Source: Paramarasmius palmivorus | Lineage: Eukaryota; Basidiomycota; Agaricomycetes; Agaricales; Marasmiaceae | Reading direction: 5' to 3' | Assembly: GCA_037176845.1 (NCBI GenBank) | Contig: JAYKXP010000070.1 | Span: 62,001 to 126,000 of the forward strand | DNA length: 64,000 nucleotides | In this document: positions 22,174 through 33,273 of the stretch, in pieces | Numbering within the stretch: position 1 is the stretch's first letter | How the letters are laid out: each line of letters opens with the position of its first letter | The notes under the pieces: model-generated | Told to the model about the DNA's origin: nothing | Databases searched by the model: none | The model's input: the letters and a program-made list of their open reading frames with translations, nothing else | Made by a program: the position numbers and the translations under genes

Positions 22174-24186
22174 ATGGATACCCCCAAAATCTCTACTCTA
22201 CGCGAAGAATCGACTCCTCCACCCTCCAAGAGCAGTAACTCTGGATTCCGACTCAAACTTGTACTCGGTAAAGACAAGACAAAAACGATCGCGTCGTCTT
22301 CTGCCAGCCGCCACCACAGTGACGACGATGGTAGGCAAGATGAAGACGAGGACCAAGAAGACCAGCTTATTGATGATGAAGATCCACCGGTCGCCAGTAG
22401 CAGTAAAGCTCTGACCTCGAAACGAAAGGCAGTCACGGCAGAAGGTCGGAAGCGTAAGTCTCGTAAAACGGAAACCGGGAAGATGGCATCAGGGGAAGCA
22501 GGAAGTTCGGTGAAACAGAATGGCACGTATCTCGTCTCAACTTCGCCGTGTGTCAATGTTCTAAAGACTCAGCGCTCCCACATTCTAGGATCCGATGGCA
22601 AAGCCAACTCGAAGGCTCACAAACCTCTTCCGAAGAGACGACCGCTGGCGCAAGCCCGGGGCAAGATCAAACCAAAGCCAATTCCTCAAAAGCCTGGCTC
22701 AGAAGAAGAGACAGCCGAAGATGAATGCTGGATTCGTGTCAAGGATCTTGACCACATTGCGTACAATAGAGGCCCAAAAGCCGTCCCATGGAAGTCTGCG
22801 CCTATGACGGTGATCAAAGTGAAGAAATCCGAAGCTAAAAAGTGCGTACTTCACTTTTATTACTCCAGTCGGTGAGTATCAATATCGTGTCAGGGTACTC
22901 TTAGAGCGTGGTCTACCCCCACTAGATGGGTGGGACTTTGGTCCAGATGGTGCGCTTGCGCGGTACTTCTGATGTCGCTCGACACCTAACAATGGCAAAA
23001 CTTTTAGGACCTAATGGCGAAGTCAACATGACAGGCGTTCCAACTGTTCCGCCTCCCAAGAAACCCGAGATGCGCAAGCCTCAAGATTCAGATGAAATCT
23101 ACATCACCGTTCCAGATGCCAACCATTATTCATACGCCACGAAGGGGCGACGAGTGATAGCTTGGGCGTCGGTACCAACAAAAACGATCAAGGTGAAAAG
23201 GTCAGAAGTTGATAAGTGCGTTGCCCTCTAGTATGTGTAGTGTAGGGATCTTGATAACATTTCCTAGAGTGTATGAGGAACATAGGCTGGCTATAGCAGA
23301 AAGATATCGTTCCATGAGTGAAAGTAAGTTTTCGTAGCTATGGCCTATAGCCTGATGTTGACAGAATTTTCAGAAGGGAAAAATACCAGGGCCACCTCAC
23401 CCGAAAAAACCAAGTCCTCCGATTCTGACGACTCTGGATCTGATTCTGATTTCTGACTCTGATTCTGACTCTGAATCAGATCATGAACCGATGCAAACGC
23501 AAACGCAAAGCCCACCAGATTTAGAACCAGGATCGCAACCAGAACCGGCGGGTTCACAACCAAAGCCAACGCAACAAGCAATACTGGAGCCAGAGCCGAT
23601 ATTCCAATCAGAAAGCAGTCCTGTCCTAATAGGCAACCCTGACACACAGCCTGCTCCCCAAACTGACATAGCTGCAGACGAACAGCCTATAAGCCTTGAA
23701 AGTGTTGCTATTCCTGTCTATCCGCTCCCAACAAAGCCCTTCCCTGTTTTGCCTCCACCAAAGATCAGCACCGGCGTCGCACCGACTATTCCCCTAGACA
23801 AAACCAAAACCCAGCCACGACACTGGCGCGTGGCGAACCGGGAAATTCGCGGTATCGGCGGTGGCAGGTGGTTCGCCCGCACCTGGGCAGGTGAGAAGGA
23901 ATCGGAGTTTGCGAACGCGATGCAAGCTCGGAAGATAGCTGGTGCAGAAGGATCGGGATCGGGAGGTACTGCGGCATCGGGCGCAGCACCTCAGGCTTCT
24001 GCTGGACCTAGTGGTAAAGGCTCAAGGAAAAAGGGCGCTAGTCAGTCGAAACATGTGCATGAGCAGGTTGAAGGTGGAAGCGTCAGCGCTCGAAGGCCCT
24101 CAAAGATGCGGATTTCGCAGGTGGCACCTCCACCACCTTCTAGTGATGCAGGAGATATGGACATTATTGATGCCACAGAAATGTGA
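22174..24186 (+). CDS. Disordered acidic/basic protein, paralog 2, with internal repeats and one frame break
   Basis: Exons 22174-22841, 22894-22949, 23008-23215, 23268-23323 and 23365-24186. The ends match paralog 1 (ISTLREESTPPPSKSSNSGF; FPVLPPPKISTGVAP; RPSKMRISQVAPPPPSSDAG). The middle holds two copies of a unit of about 45 residues: CWIRVKDLDHIAYNRGPKAV...IKVKKSEAKK and IYITVPDANHYSYATKGRRV...IKVKRSEVDK. Each is cut by a phase-2 intron right after the final Lys. These units are absent from paralog 1. In the last exon the Ser/Asp run changes frame at TTT 23450-23452: the frame entering from exon 4 stops at TGA, while the frame that carries the conserved end starts in the same run. One extra T would explain it. 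Without that base the product would be about 602 aa. Function unknown. Confidence 0.7.
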
Positions 24187-24384
24187 TATGTTTTTGTTGT
24201 CTTGTTCGATATGTGGTTCTGTCATGCAATATCGGTATAATCTACTACTATAGTTCTTGGACTGCTACCCAGAAAATTTATCAAATTGTGACAACGCTCG
24301 GTTAGCAGATGCTATAGAGTTGGATTTAGGTGCAAAATGAAGGGTGTGTCCGCTATAATTGCGAGCTCTATAGAAGGAATCCGT

Positions 24385-24506
24385 GGCGAGATGGCCGAGC
24401 GGTCTAAGGCGCCAGACTAAGGACCAGGACGATTTACGTCCTCAAACTTCTGATTCCCAGCATAATCTGGTCCGAAAGGGCGTGGGTTCGAATCCCACTC
24501 TCGTCA
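24385..24506 (+). tRNA. tRNA-Leu(AAG) with intron
   Basis: The acceptor arms GGCGAGA and TCTCGTC pair, with discriminator A. The D-arm TGGCCGAGCGGTCTAAGGCG is typical of class II tRNAs. The anticodon stem CCAGA (24412-24416) and TCTGG (24466-24470) flank loop CTAAGG with anticodon AAG at 24419-24421. The T-arm GTGGGTTCGAATCCCAC is perfect. An intron of about 40 nt follows the base after the anticodon (about 24423-24464). A variable arm TCCGAAAGGGC fits leucine. Confidence 0.88.
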
Positions 24507-24909
24507 GCTCCTTTTGGAACGTATTTTGCTGTCGCAAGGTGTCGTATCGCCAATAAACAGGCGAACAGTGTGATCAGGAGGAGTGTATCAAGGTTCAACA
24601 GTGTTCAACCTCCGTTCGACATTTATCTATTGTAACGTATTATATACGCCGAGTACCATTGTCATACCAATCCTAATCAAATTTTGGAGCGCATTACTTT
24701 GAGGATAAAGGTAGAAGAACTACTTACGCTATACCGTATGTACACCGGCGATGTCACAGGCGACGGCGCTTATGGGCGCTAAACGGATCAAGAGTTCAGT
24801 CTATTGATTATAGAAAGAGCTTTACAGTGTTTCATGCAATACAAAACATAGTCAACGGACTAAAGCACACAGCGATTATACAAGAAAACACGTAGATAGA
24901 TAATCCAGA
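24507..24909. other. intergenic, nothing recognised
   Basis: Lies between the tRNA and the 3' end of the DUF4139 gene. A T-run suited to Pol III termination is not prominent directly after the tRNA. Confidence 0.45.
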
Positions 24910-26966
24910 CTAAAGTCCCACTACTTCAGCATCCAATGGTGCTAATACCTCCCATTGTGACACAAGGCTGATTGTTCCTTGTGCAGGTACATCACATAAC
25001 CAGAAGAATTTGCCATCCTTCCCCAGCATACGAGCATCGACGCCAGCTTCATCTGCTCCTGACCACTGGGCAAGGATACCCTCACCGACCTTGACAGGAG
25101 CCAACGGTTTGTCCATTCCAGGTATCGGACGCTTCAAGGTAGGATTGGTCAATTTGACTGCTACTCGTGCGTCATCTGAAATAGGAATTCGGTCAAGAAC
25201 TCGTAGATTGTGTACCGGTATCGACTTGGAATTATGGACGGTTATGCGGGTTGTAGTACTGTGTGAACGCGATTTGTTGTAGAAGCCGGTAGTCGAAACG
25301 TTCTTGACAGGTGGATGACATGTCACTCGAATACTTGGATCGAGACTGTCATAATGTTTAGTATCATGACGAAGACGGGTTGCTGTATACATACTATAGA
25401 GGACATTCAAAGGTTTCAAGCGGGTTGACGGTCGGTATTGTCGATTTCGAGACAAGAGATCCATCAGCGTAGACATTGACCCCGCTGGGAAGTAAGGTAT
25501 ACTCCGACCCATTGCGTATCTGAGCCTGTAGAAGAGGATGAACAAGGCGACCTTCTCATGTATATGTACTGCCAACCGACCTTCAGATGGACTCGTGAAT
25601 CGCCATTATCACCACCTGGTGCACAGAACCACGTGAGTTTCGCATCCGACTTTAACTCTGTTATGATGATGGTATGTACACCGTCTCCAGAGGGGATGGA
25701 AACCTTTTCCGTTAGCTTAAAAGTAGCGCTAGGCTGTGTTGTGAAAGGGGCCGCGGTGTCTTCGTTCTCGGCGACTGCTTCCTGATTCCCATCATCTTGT
25801 TCGGCCTCAGCGAACTCTGTATCATCACCGTCTTCTGCTTCTTCTTCTTCTTCGTCCGATCCATCTTCGTAGGCAGCATTCCTTTTTCCGTATGTTCCGG
25901 CTTTCCTAGCTGGGGTACCGCCGGTTGACTCGCGCCGTCTCTTCCGATTCAGTGGCTGAGGAGAGGCGACGGGTATATAAAGAGATACCGACCATGTCTC
26001 GATGGACGGAAGGTTGACGCAGGCAGACGGTGATAACGTCCGAAGTGTTATGGTAGCATCATTCCAGGACTATGGAGGTATGATGAGACGGATAAAGCAG
26101 AGGGTAGTGACAAATTTTACCTCACCGGTGTCTTGTTTGACGATAGCTTTGTATATTAAGGTGACCGGAGAGTTCACCGACCGTGTGTCCACCTTGATGT
26201 CGTAGCTAGGTGACCAACTAGAGTTGCTGACAACTGTAAGGCGTTAGGCTGGCTAAATATGTCGAGGAGAGACGCCGCACCATACGTTACTTGTGCCTCG
26301 ATATCGCCCATGTCTTCGCTGAACAGAGAGAATGTGGCAGTGAAGAGAGGACCTGACGTCCCAATGCGACGGAGTTCATGTTCAAGCTCTTCTTTAACAC
26401 TCTTCAGTTGCACCTCCAACTTCATGGACTCCTCATCTAATTCTTTTCCAGCGCTCCGAATCGCTTTCAGCCACTCTCCGACGTGATCCACTTGCACATG
26501 GTCGACACTCAAGGTGCCAGAATACGTTTCGAGGCTGCCCGTGGTTTTCTTGACCCTCTCCACTTGTCTTTCAATCGTTTGTTTCTTGCTCTGAAGGCTG
26601 GCAACATGAGGTGACGATGTGGAAGTTTCCCGACCTCGTTCGACGGTGATATTTCGTACTGAAGCCGGACCCTTCACGGCTACTCTGAAAAGATTGGTTC
26701 ATCAGCACAAATCTGAATCAGAGAACACACGACACGTACCTCAGCGACTCCGCATCTATAGTTGCCGGCAGATCGCTGATATGAATCGAATTCCACCCGT
26801 CCTGGACAAGGAAACTATACGAACGTGAAACTTCAGCCGAGTCTGGATAAACATTCACTGCGACCAGCTTGCCAGCGCCCAGGGTAATGGTCTTCGCGGG
26901 TTTCGTAGAGCCGGCGTCATCACTGCTGAGAAGGTTTTCCTTGTCGTTGTCGAGTTCAACAGACAT
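24910..26966 (-). CDS. DUF4140/DUF4139-domain protein (mucoidy inhibitor MuiA-like)
   Basis: Multi-exon gene; exon 1 is 26966-26740, then introns at 26739-26685, about 26281-26232, 26121-26071, 25566-25513 and near 25395-25348. The N-terminal DUF4140 part reads LVAVNVYPDSAEVSRSYSF and IHISDLPATIDAESLRVAVK. A coiled coil follows (SLQSKKQTIERQVERVKKT, ESMKLEVQLKSVKEELEHEL). The DUF4139 part begins WSPSYDIKVDT, with YKAIVKQDTGESWNDATITL, VYADGSLVSKSTIP and, near the end, FFWLCDVPAQGTISLVSQWE. An acidic insert (EDGSDEEEEEAEDGDDTE) interrupts DUF4139. The family is found in bacteria and fungi, and its biochemical role is unknown. The Met at 27002 is in the same frame, but the sequence before 26966 looks like an intron acceptor in the 5' UTR. 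Confidence 0.85.
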
Positions 26967-27308
26967 GATGGTGGTCTGTGAGAAAGAATGGTTGCGTCCC
27001 ATAATTCATTGTTCAAACTTCGTCGGACAATGGATCATGTACATAAACGTTACCAATTACGGCAAGAACCTTGCAAATTTGCAATTGTCATTAGGATTGA
27101 GCACATACTCTCACCACTCTCATCGAATTCTCTATAAAAAATCACAAGTAATGGTATATTGTTGATGCTGACCCCAAGTACAAAAGAGAGTACAATGAAA
27201 CTGAGGAACCAATTCAATCAAGCTACGGAGCATAGGGAAGGACCAGTCTTGAGATTCACCCATGAAAATTGAACGTACACAAGGACAATCCGTCCAGACT
27301 TGAATTAT

Positions 27309-27636
27309 TCAAAGAGCAAACAATGACCGTGATAGTACTACCACCAGGTAGACGGCGATCATAACAACCTGGTTTGTATGGACGTTCAGTGGCGGAGTGT
27401 GCTCGAGATTGGAAAGCAGTGGGTACCATGATACCCACAGAAATCTAGACAAAGAGCGGGCATGCAGAACTGAAAGATCGTTGAAGGATGACAGGGTACA
27501 TGCGGAGCTCTTGAGCTCGCTGAGGGTGTAGGGTTTCATCTCGAATCCTGGCACATCAAAAGCTCCCGTCGGGTGTCCAGCTCCTGCCTAAAAGATTATC
27601 GTTATCAGCGATACACAGATACTCACTCCTTTTCAT
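27309..27636 (-). CDS. Possible small single-pass membrane protein (about 95 aa)
   Basis: A 2-exon model starts at 27636 (MKR), with intron about 27626-27584, and continues AGHPTGAFDVPGFEMKPYTL through SELKSSACTLSSFNDLSVLH. It ends in a hydrophobic segment, VVMIAVYLVVVLSRSLFAL. A shorter start at the Met of MKPYTLSEL (27536) or MPGFEMK (27554) is also possible. The sequence has coding character and a terminal membrane segment, but I do not recognise the family. Confidence 0.4.
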
Positions 27637-30153
27637 CACGGCTCACGCCGTCCAGTTATCGCGGCCTAGAGCCCAGAGAGCCGACCCCTTTACCGTAGCA
27701 AGTATGAGATGATCCGTAAAGCGAGCTCGAGCACTGGCACAGAGCGCTGATCAAGGCAGCCGAATGACACTAAGACTATAGCCTGTTGTAGACAGCCTAT
27801 AGTAGAAGCGTGTTCTTGAGAAGGCCTTTAAGCAGAGTCTCCCAATCGTAGACAAATGCTTCTTGAACTGCCAGTCCTGCTTCACTGGGTTTCCGAGAGG
27901 TCTGCCTGAAATTCGGATCGTTCCAGAACTTAACGTATAAGGTATAGCGATGATAAAGAGCACATCAGCCTGAGTTTGAATATTAAATGATGACCTAGGG
28001 AGGAGGAAAGAAGTAGAAAGAAGTCGAGCAGTCATTTATGTGGCCTGACCAGAAGATGGGGGCGACGCACCTCTAATCCAGCACTTCTGCGACAGATATT
28101 TCTATCCCTCCAAGGTAAAACAAAGAAAAAACGGTTGAAGCTTTGTATTGAAGCTAATCAGAGAGGTCAGCTGCAGGTGTAATGGTGGTCCGGTCCAGGT
28201 AGAAGGGCGCAATTTTGATTTTTCGAACTCAGCTATCCCCGAGTCAGACCCCATTATGATTCCCGACTGTCAACACAATACCTACAAAATGCGGCAAACC
28301 TAGGCATTTCCTTGTTTTCATCCTCGAATAACCTTGCTATAAGCACACATGTGCACCAGGAGTTGATTCACCTCCAGCTGACTTCCACACAACGGTCCTA
28401 CGAGGTTCTACGAGGTGTTCACCGAGTGTTCGCCCCATCGAACTTGCTGTTTCCAACTTTTTTTTCCGGCCTTCCTCGATTCTTTGTCCATTTACTGCCT
28501 TCCGTCGGTTTTACCTCCTGTTGGGCTACGATGGCATAGCAAGCCTGCCATAGGATATGACTAGGGCCCATGCTTGTCACTAGGTGGACCTGAGACAGTC
28601 TTGTACAAGTTGAGGTCCCGAAGATTGATATGCGTATGAAAGGCGCTACACACCTTTCTCCCAAGTGAGCTTGGGCTCAACGTGGCATTGGGAGTAACTA
28701 TCTTTTCTCGCAAAAGCCAAGCCAGGAATTTGGTACTCTTCAATTTGGTGAGCTTGTTCCCGAATCCATTATTCAACTTGGGCTTACTCATTGGGCTGTT
28801 TGTCCAGCTCGTTTAATTGAAAAAATGGCGAAAGCTTGAAATCCTGGGCCAGGTTCTGCATAGGGTGCGGTGTATGTCAGGACATCCAACGTTGGAACTA
28901 CATGAACCTGCGTACTTCGTCAAAGAATGTGCTTCTGGCTATGGTGCATTGGTTGGTCCCGCCTCCCGCACCTCGTCTCATGGACATGACGCGATTCCCT
29001 CGGTACCCTAAACACCCGAATTTGAAGGCAATGCAACAATTCTGCATCGACAGCTTGAATATCATTCCAGGGCCGATGTGCGTCTGTTCAAGCCCAAACC
29101 ACCAGCACCGCGTCGTGTCTTGTGCATGTTCCAATCCGCTTCAGTCTTCCTCGGCACGTATTTGGATGACGCAAGTTGCTAGTTGTTTTAGGCTTCCCCC
29201 AATGGTCATACGCCGCGACGTTTTAAAGTTCAAGAAGATGTAGCATGGCTACTGATATAGGTCGATATAGATGGGAAAGGAACGCCACAGGTGCCAGATG
29301 TCAGAAGTGGTTCTGTGAACAGTTAGGGTCAACGGGAGCGATAAGGTTTTCGTTGGCCTCGAATATATCCGAAAGGGTGAGCATTTAGGCCTCTGCAGTA
29401 TACCGGGTGCTGAAATAGACCGGGGCCCAGATGTCGGCTGCGTTTCATTGCTTCAAAGATCCTTTTCGTCTTCGGTATGTGGGACTTTCAGTGATCTATT
29501 ACTGCGCTAAGTTTGCTATATTTCAGGTCATGGGAATGTCAAAGGCCAGTTCGATACGAAGAAGGTGCCAAAACGCTTCGACGATGCCTGACGAGCAATC
29601 AGATGATGTGCCGCACTGGATACACGTTGCAGATTAGGACCTCACCGGATGTATAACAAGCCACGCTTGACCAATAGTACCCCCACATCCTCTTTCCTTC
29701 TTCTCCAAACTCTCATCAACCAAAAGCAATGTCTCAGCTGTTTCGCGTAGGTTGGGCTGTTGCAAGCAGCTGAAACAGATGCAGTGAGCGTTCCGGTGTC
29801 GACTTGCGTGTTGGGATCATATTTATGAAGCTGCAAGATGAGGAAGCAAAACCGTCTTGCTTCGTCGTTAGCATGATATGATGAAGACACCTCGAATCAA
29901 GATTCTCGCTCACGGCTCGTTGGGTGGAATCTATAGATGGAATACGGCCCTTCCTTTTCTCCAGAGGAGACCCGCGGCTGTGAATGGATACAATTGCCCT
30001 CAGTTACAAGGGAGCGTGTGGCGGATTTTGAAACATTAGAACTCAATTTCCCCATCACTTCGCTGATTCTATTCATTTTTGACACTTTTCCAGAGCCCCG
30101 CTCCTTCGACTTGTTCAACGTTCCTTCCCTTTCGATCTCAGTCTCTCTTCTTC
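27637..30153. other. intergenic upstream of the zinc-finger cluster
   Basis: About 2.5 kb with only short frames. From about 29150 on it is alignable by eye with 36090-37050 (for example TTTTAAAGTTCAAGAAGA / CTTTAAAGTTCAGGATGA, GTCATGGGAATG in both, GACCCGCGGCTGTGA / GACCGCGGCTGTGA), so it belongs to the duplicated block. A frame at 27751-28035 on the minus strand has no supporting features. Confidence 0.45.
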
Positions 30154-31209
30154 ATGCGTCCCGTCGAATTTCGTACCTATCGTGAACGAGGCATCGAAGG
30201 GTAAGCTCACAATCATTGACAACGGCGGATGAGCTGACCTAAGATCATCACAGCGGTAATCCCAAGCCCACTTGGGACCGTCTTGCCTCCGAAGAGTATA
30301 TTGACGGACAAGGATATGGCTATAGTGAGTATCTTTTCTTTGTTGCGCTCTCTTGATCTAATTAATTGGTGACAGCCCAAGAGTATGAGCTCCCTGGCCA
30401 CGCGTCTCACACGCCGAGCAGCCAGGAATCAGATACTATCCCCCAAACTTTCCTCCTGAATCAGATCACATCCCCAGATCTCCAAAATAACTACCGCAAT
30501 TATCATGGTGGCGCTGAAGCTATTGCTCAAGTTACGGGTCAAAATTCCTCGCCAGCATATCACTTATATGCCGCCACACAGAACGGACAACCCCCTGGGT
30601 ATTCTTCACCTGGCCCAGGTTTGGCGAGCTTCCAGACCCAATTACCAGCTACGTCGATGCACGGGCCTCAATACTTCCCGCCGCCCACAACTACCTACTC
30701 AACGTCGACCCGAGAATCACAGGAAAACGACAAGTCGTGGCCAGTATTCTCTGCTAAGGCTCCTTTTTGTCCCGAGCACGCCGACGGACCTTCAGAGATC
30801 GATTCGGGAGAGGATCTGGCCTTTGTATCTGATTCGCCCTCACCGACACGCGAACCTCATGAACCTCACTACAGAGAGAACCGCGCTGGTACGATCTCCA
30901 CGGTAGTTCGCAATAAAGTGGCATCGCCTGGCGTTCTCGCAGCGTCCAAAGCCCGCCGGACGGGGAAGCAAGCGAGCTATCGCTGTCCCCACTGTGATAG
31001 TACCTTCACCAGCAGCCATAACCTTCAGAGTGAGTCTCCTCGTCTATTTTCTTCCTGCTTTCCTTTCTAATGCGGAACGGCCAGGCCACATTCGTGCTCA
31101 CCTCGGAGTACGACCATATCCGTGTGTCGGATGCCAGCGTGGCTTTGGGACGAAGAGCGACATGAAGAGGCATGAGAAAACCTGCAAGTCACGACAGGCT
31201 GATTCTTAA
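30154..31209 (+). CDS. Two-finger zinc-finger protein (gene B)
   Basis: Exons 30154-30200, 30254-30324, 30376-31029 and 31085-31209 give 298 aa. The start MRPVEFRTYRERGIEGG is followed by a Pro/Ser/Gln-rich, probably disordered region. The C-terminal fingers are CPHCDSTFTSSHNLQSHIRAH (C2H2) and CVGCQRGFGTKSDMKRHEKTC (C-x2-C-x12-H-x3-C). The last intron cuts finger 1 after NLQ in phase 1. The lead-in GVLAASKARRTGKQASYRC recurs almost unchanged in gene E (37051-38169), its tandem duplicate, while the rest of the two proteins has diverged widely. Presumed DNA-binding regulator; target unknown. Confidence 0.82.
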
Positions 31210-31642
31210 TGGACCGTGGCTTCCCGCTGTGGTCCTTGTGTAACTGATGGTATCGCACTTGTACTATATTCAGGGAGAATACATGCTGTTCTACGACCAA
31301 GCAACGCAACAATCCTGTCGAGGGCCTATTCACATAACTGCAGTTCCGTTACTTGGTGAGCGGCATCATGTTGCTGTCAGTGCAAAGATCGCAGCCCTGC
31401 TGTGTACTAGGGCTGTTTCTAATGTGATCGCCCGAAGAACCTGGCCGTCGTTCTGACAGAGGTGCAAGAACAGTCGGCTGTTGAACTTTCAGGCATCCCA
31501 GGCTCACTATCGTTTACTCTTTTGTTTCAGGCAAGACGAGACAGGATACATACAGCTCCCACACACAGCAACGGACATTTTAATAAAAGACAGACAAAGT
31601 CTTGAAGCCGGAAGTGACACGCACTCTCTCAAGTCCACAAAT
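31210..31642. other. spacer between genes B and C
   Basis: No frame or repeat. It presumably holds the B terminator and C promoter. Confidence 0.5.
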
Positions 31643-32529
31643 ATGCACAGGTTAGTCATTCCTGTCTGGAGCATCGTTCTTCACTGACTCTGCCACTTTT
31701 GTCATAGTAGCAGTGGTCGTAGTTATCCTTCGAGCGCCAATTCATCTGATCCTACAACATTTCGTGAGCGCCAAGTTTTATATAGTTTCTCCGCAACTAC
31801 TCACGGCATCGTAGTTTGTGAGGCGTGTTATTATGGTACATGCCGCCACCACCTCCAAGATTCCTCACTGATGTGAGCTTGTTCCGTCGATTCTTCATAA
31901 GCTTGGTAATGAGGTCCTTCTCTGCACTCAGGGTGGTCAGCCAGCCCCAGTGGCTTTCCTCGACAGTACCAAATACAACAGCACGTCCTCAAATGCATGA
32001 TCCCAGATCTACAAGCTATTCGAATTCACTTCCAGATCGTCCAGCAGCAACAGCTCCGAATTCGATGAGACATCATCCCGAGTTTAATTTGTTCCCTGGG
32101 TATACCGACAGCACTTTACAGCAAAGTTCTTTGCCCCAACAGCAAGTTGGGGCGCAGTTCATCCACCAGGCAACGAATGTAGGCCTACCGTCAGGAGTCC
32201 CTCTAAGTCAGAGGGGTTCTCAAGCGAGTGGGCGTATCCGGAAGAAAGAGCTCGCCTACTTTTGCAAAGAACCTGGTTGCAATAAAGGCTATACTGCTGC
32301 GCAAAATCTCACCTGTATGTCGCATATACCTGAGTATACTGATTCTTCAGCGCTGATATATCTGGTAGATCATATGCGCTCCCACAAAGACGAGAAGCCG
32401 TACCTATGTAACAAGTGCAATAAGAGGTACAGATCCGCTTCGGACCTCCATCGCCACTTGACGAAATCGAAGATACCCTGCGACTCGAACACACGCTCCC
32501 CCAACACATGCCGCACCCCTCAAGCCTAA
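31643..32529 (+). CDS. Two-finger zinc-finger protein (gene C)
   Basis: Exons 31643-31650, 31708-31763, 31815-31872, 31932-32314 and 32369-32529 give 221 aa. The first exon is 8 nt. Early exons encode a Ser-rich start and a Cys/His-containing piece (LCEACYYGTCRHHLQDS). The fingers are CKEPGCNKGYTAAQNLTYHMRSH (C-x4-C) and CNKCNKRYRSASDLHRHLTKSKIPC, where the last ligand is either a distant Cys or missing. The finger-1 intron (32315-32368) is 54 nt, has no in-frame stop and keeps the frame, so an unspliced transcript would encode 18 extra residues inside the finger. Gene F (38567-39461) is the tandem copy with the same five-exon plan. Confidence 0.78.
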
Positions 32530-33273
32530 TGATGCTTTCAGACGTAGGGCAGAAGTGTGTATAAATATACCTTTATATAGAAATACCCCGTACTGGTCTT
32601 TGAATGAGAATCGATGATATTTTGAAGTTGTGATGTTCTGGATGTTTCGGCGTCTAACTGCGACGAGTGGCTGGTGACCGGTGACGCGTGATGCGTGACG
32701 CTTGAGTGTACTGGTGACGCGTGATGCGTGACGCTTGAGTGTACTGGAATGTTGAGCTCGCAATTCCAAGCAACGCATCATCAACCCATTTTCTAAACCT
32801 TGCATTCCTCTTTCTTACCGAGAAGGTGAAGGCCTGGAGACCGTGGATCTTGATACAGCATACTACGTTATAGATTTGTGTCAAGTTTTAATCGCTATAG
32901 ATACTTATGAGTTTCCAATTTTCAGAATAGCGAATGGTGAGCCTTCAGATTCTCAGATCCCCAGACCCGGCTTCCTGAATATGGCACAATACTAAAGTAT
33001 CTTCCCAGAATCCACAGCATGAAGAACAGCTAGACGTAAGGCCATAAGGTTTCTGATTCAGACAGCACCTACAGCCATACAGCTGTCAGCAGGAACTGGA
33101 GACAAACAACGCAGGAGAGTTAAAAGGCCATGTAAACGATGAACAATGGTCTTCAGAGTCTTCGTATCTTCCGAGAAGGTGCGGTTTCAGCCTCAATTCG
33201 TCGAAAGTGTTTATACCTCAGACATCACCCAGATCGACTCTCTTTTCTCCTGCTGTCTCATACTATCTTCAAT
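32530..33273. other. spacer between genes C and D
   Basis: Contains the 33-bp tandem repeat at 32680-32745. A small upstream exon of gene D (ATG at 33139, donor at 33179) is possible but did not join in frame. Confidence 0.45.
32680..32745 (+). repeat. Perfect 2 x 33-bp tandem repeat
   Basis: Unit begins GGTGACGCGTGATGCGTGAC and ends GCTTGAGTGTACT; copies at 32680-32712 and 32713-32745 are identical. Each unit itself contains a nested GACGCGTGA/TGCGTGACGC near-palindrome. Confidence 0.9.

Noticed and set aside
22842..22950. Suspected second frameshift in paralog 2
   Set aside because: Using the acceptor GTGTCAG|GGTACTC and a donor at 22950 gives a clean in-frame exon (VLLERGLPPLDGWDFGPD), so no indel is needed here.
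27751..28035. 94-codon minus-strand frame
   Set aside because: No motif, no splice context and no relation to neighbours; likely chance.
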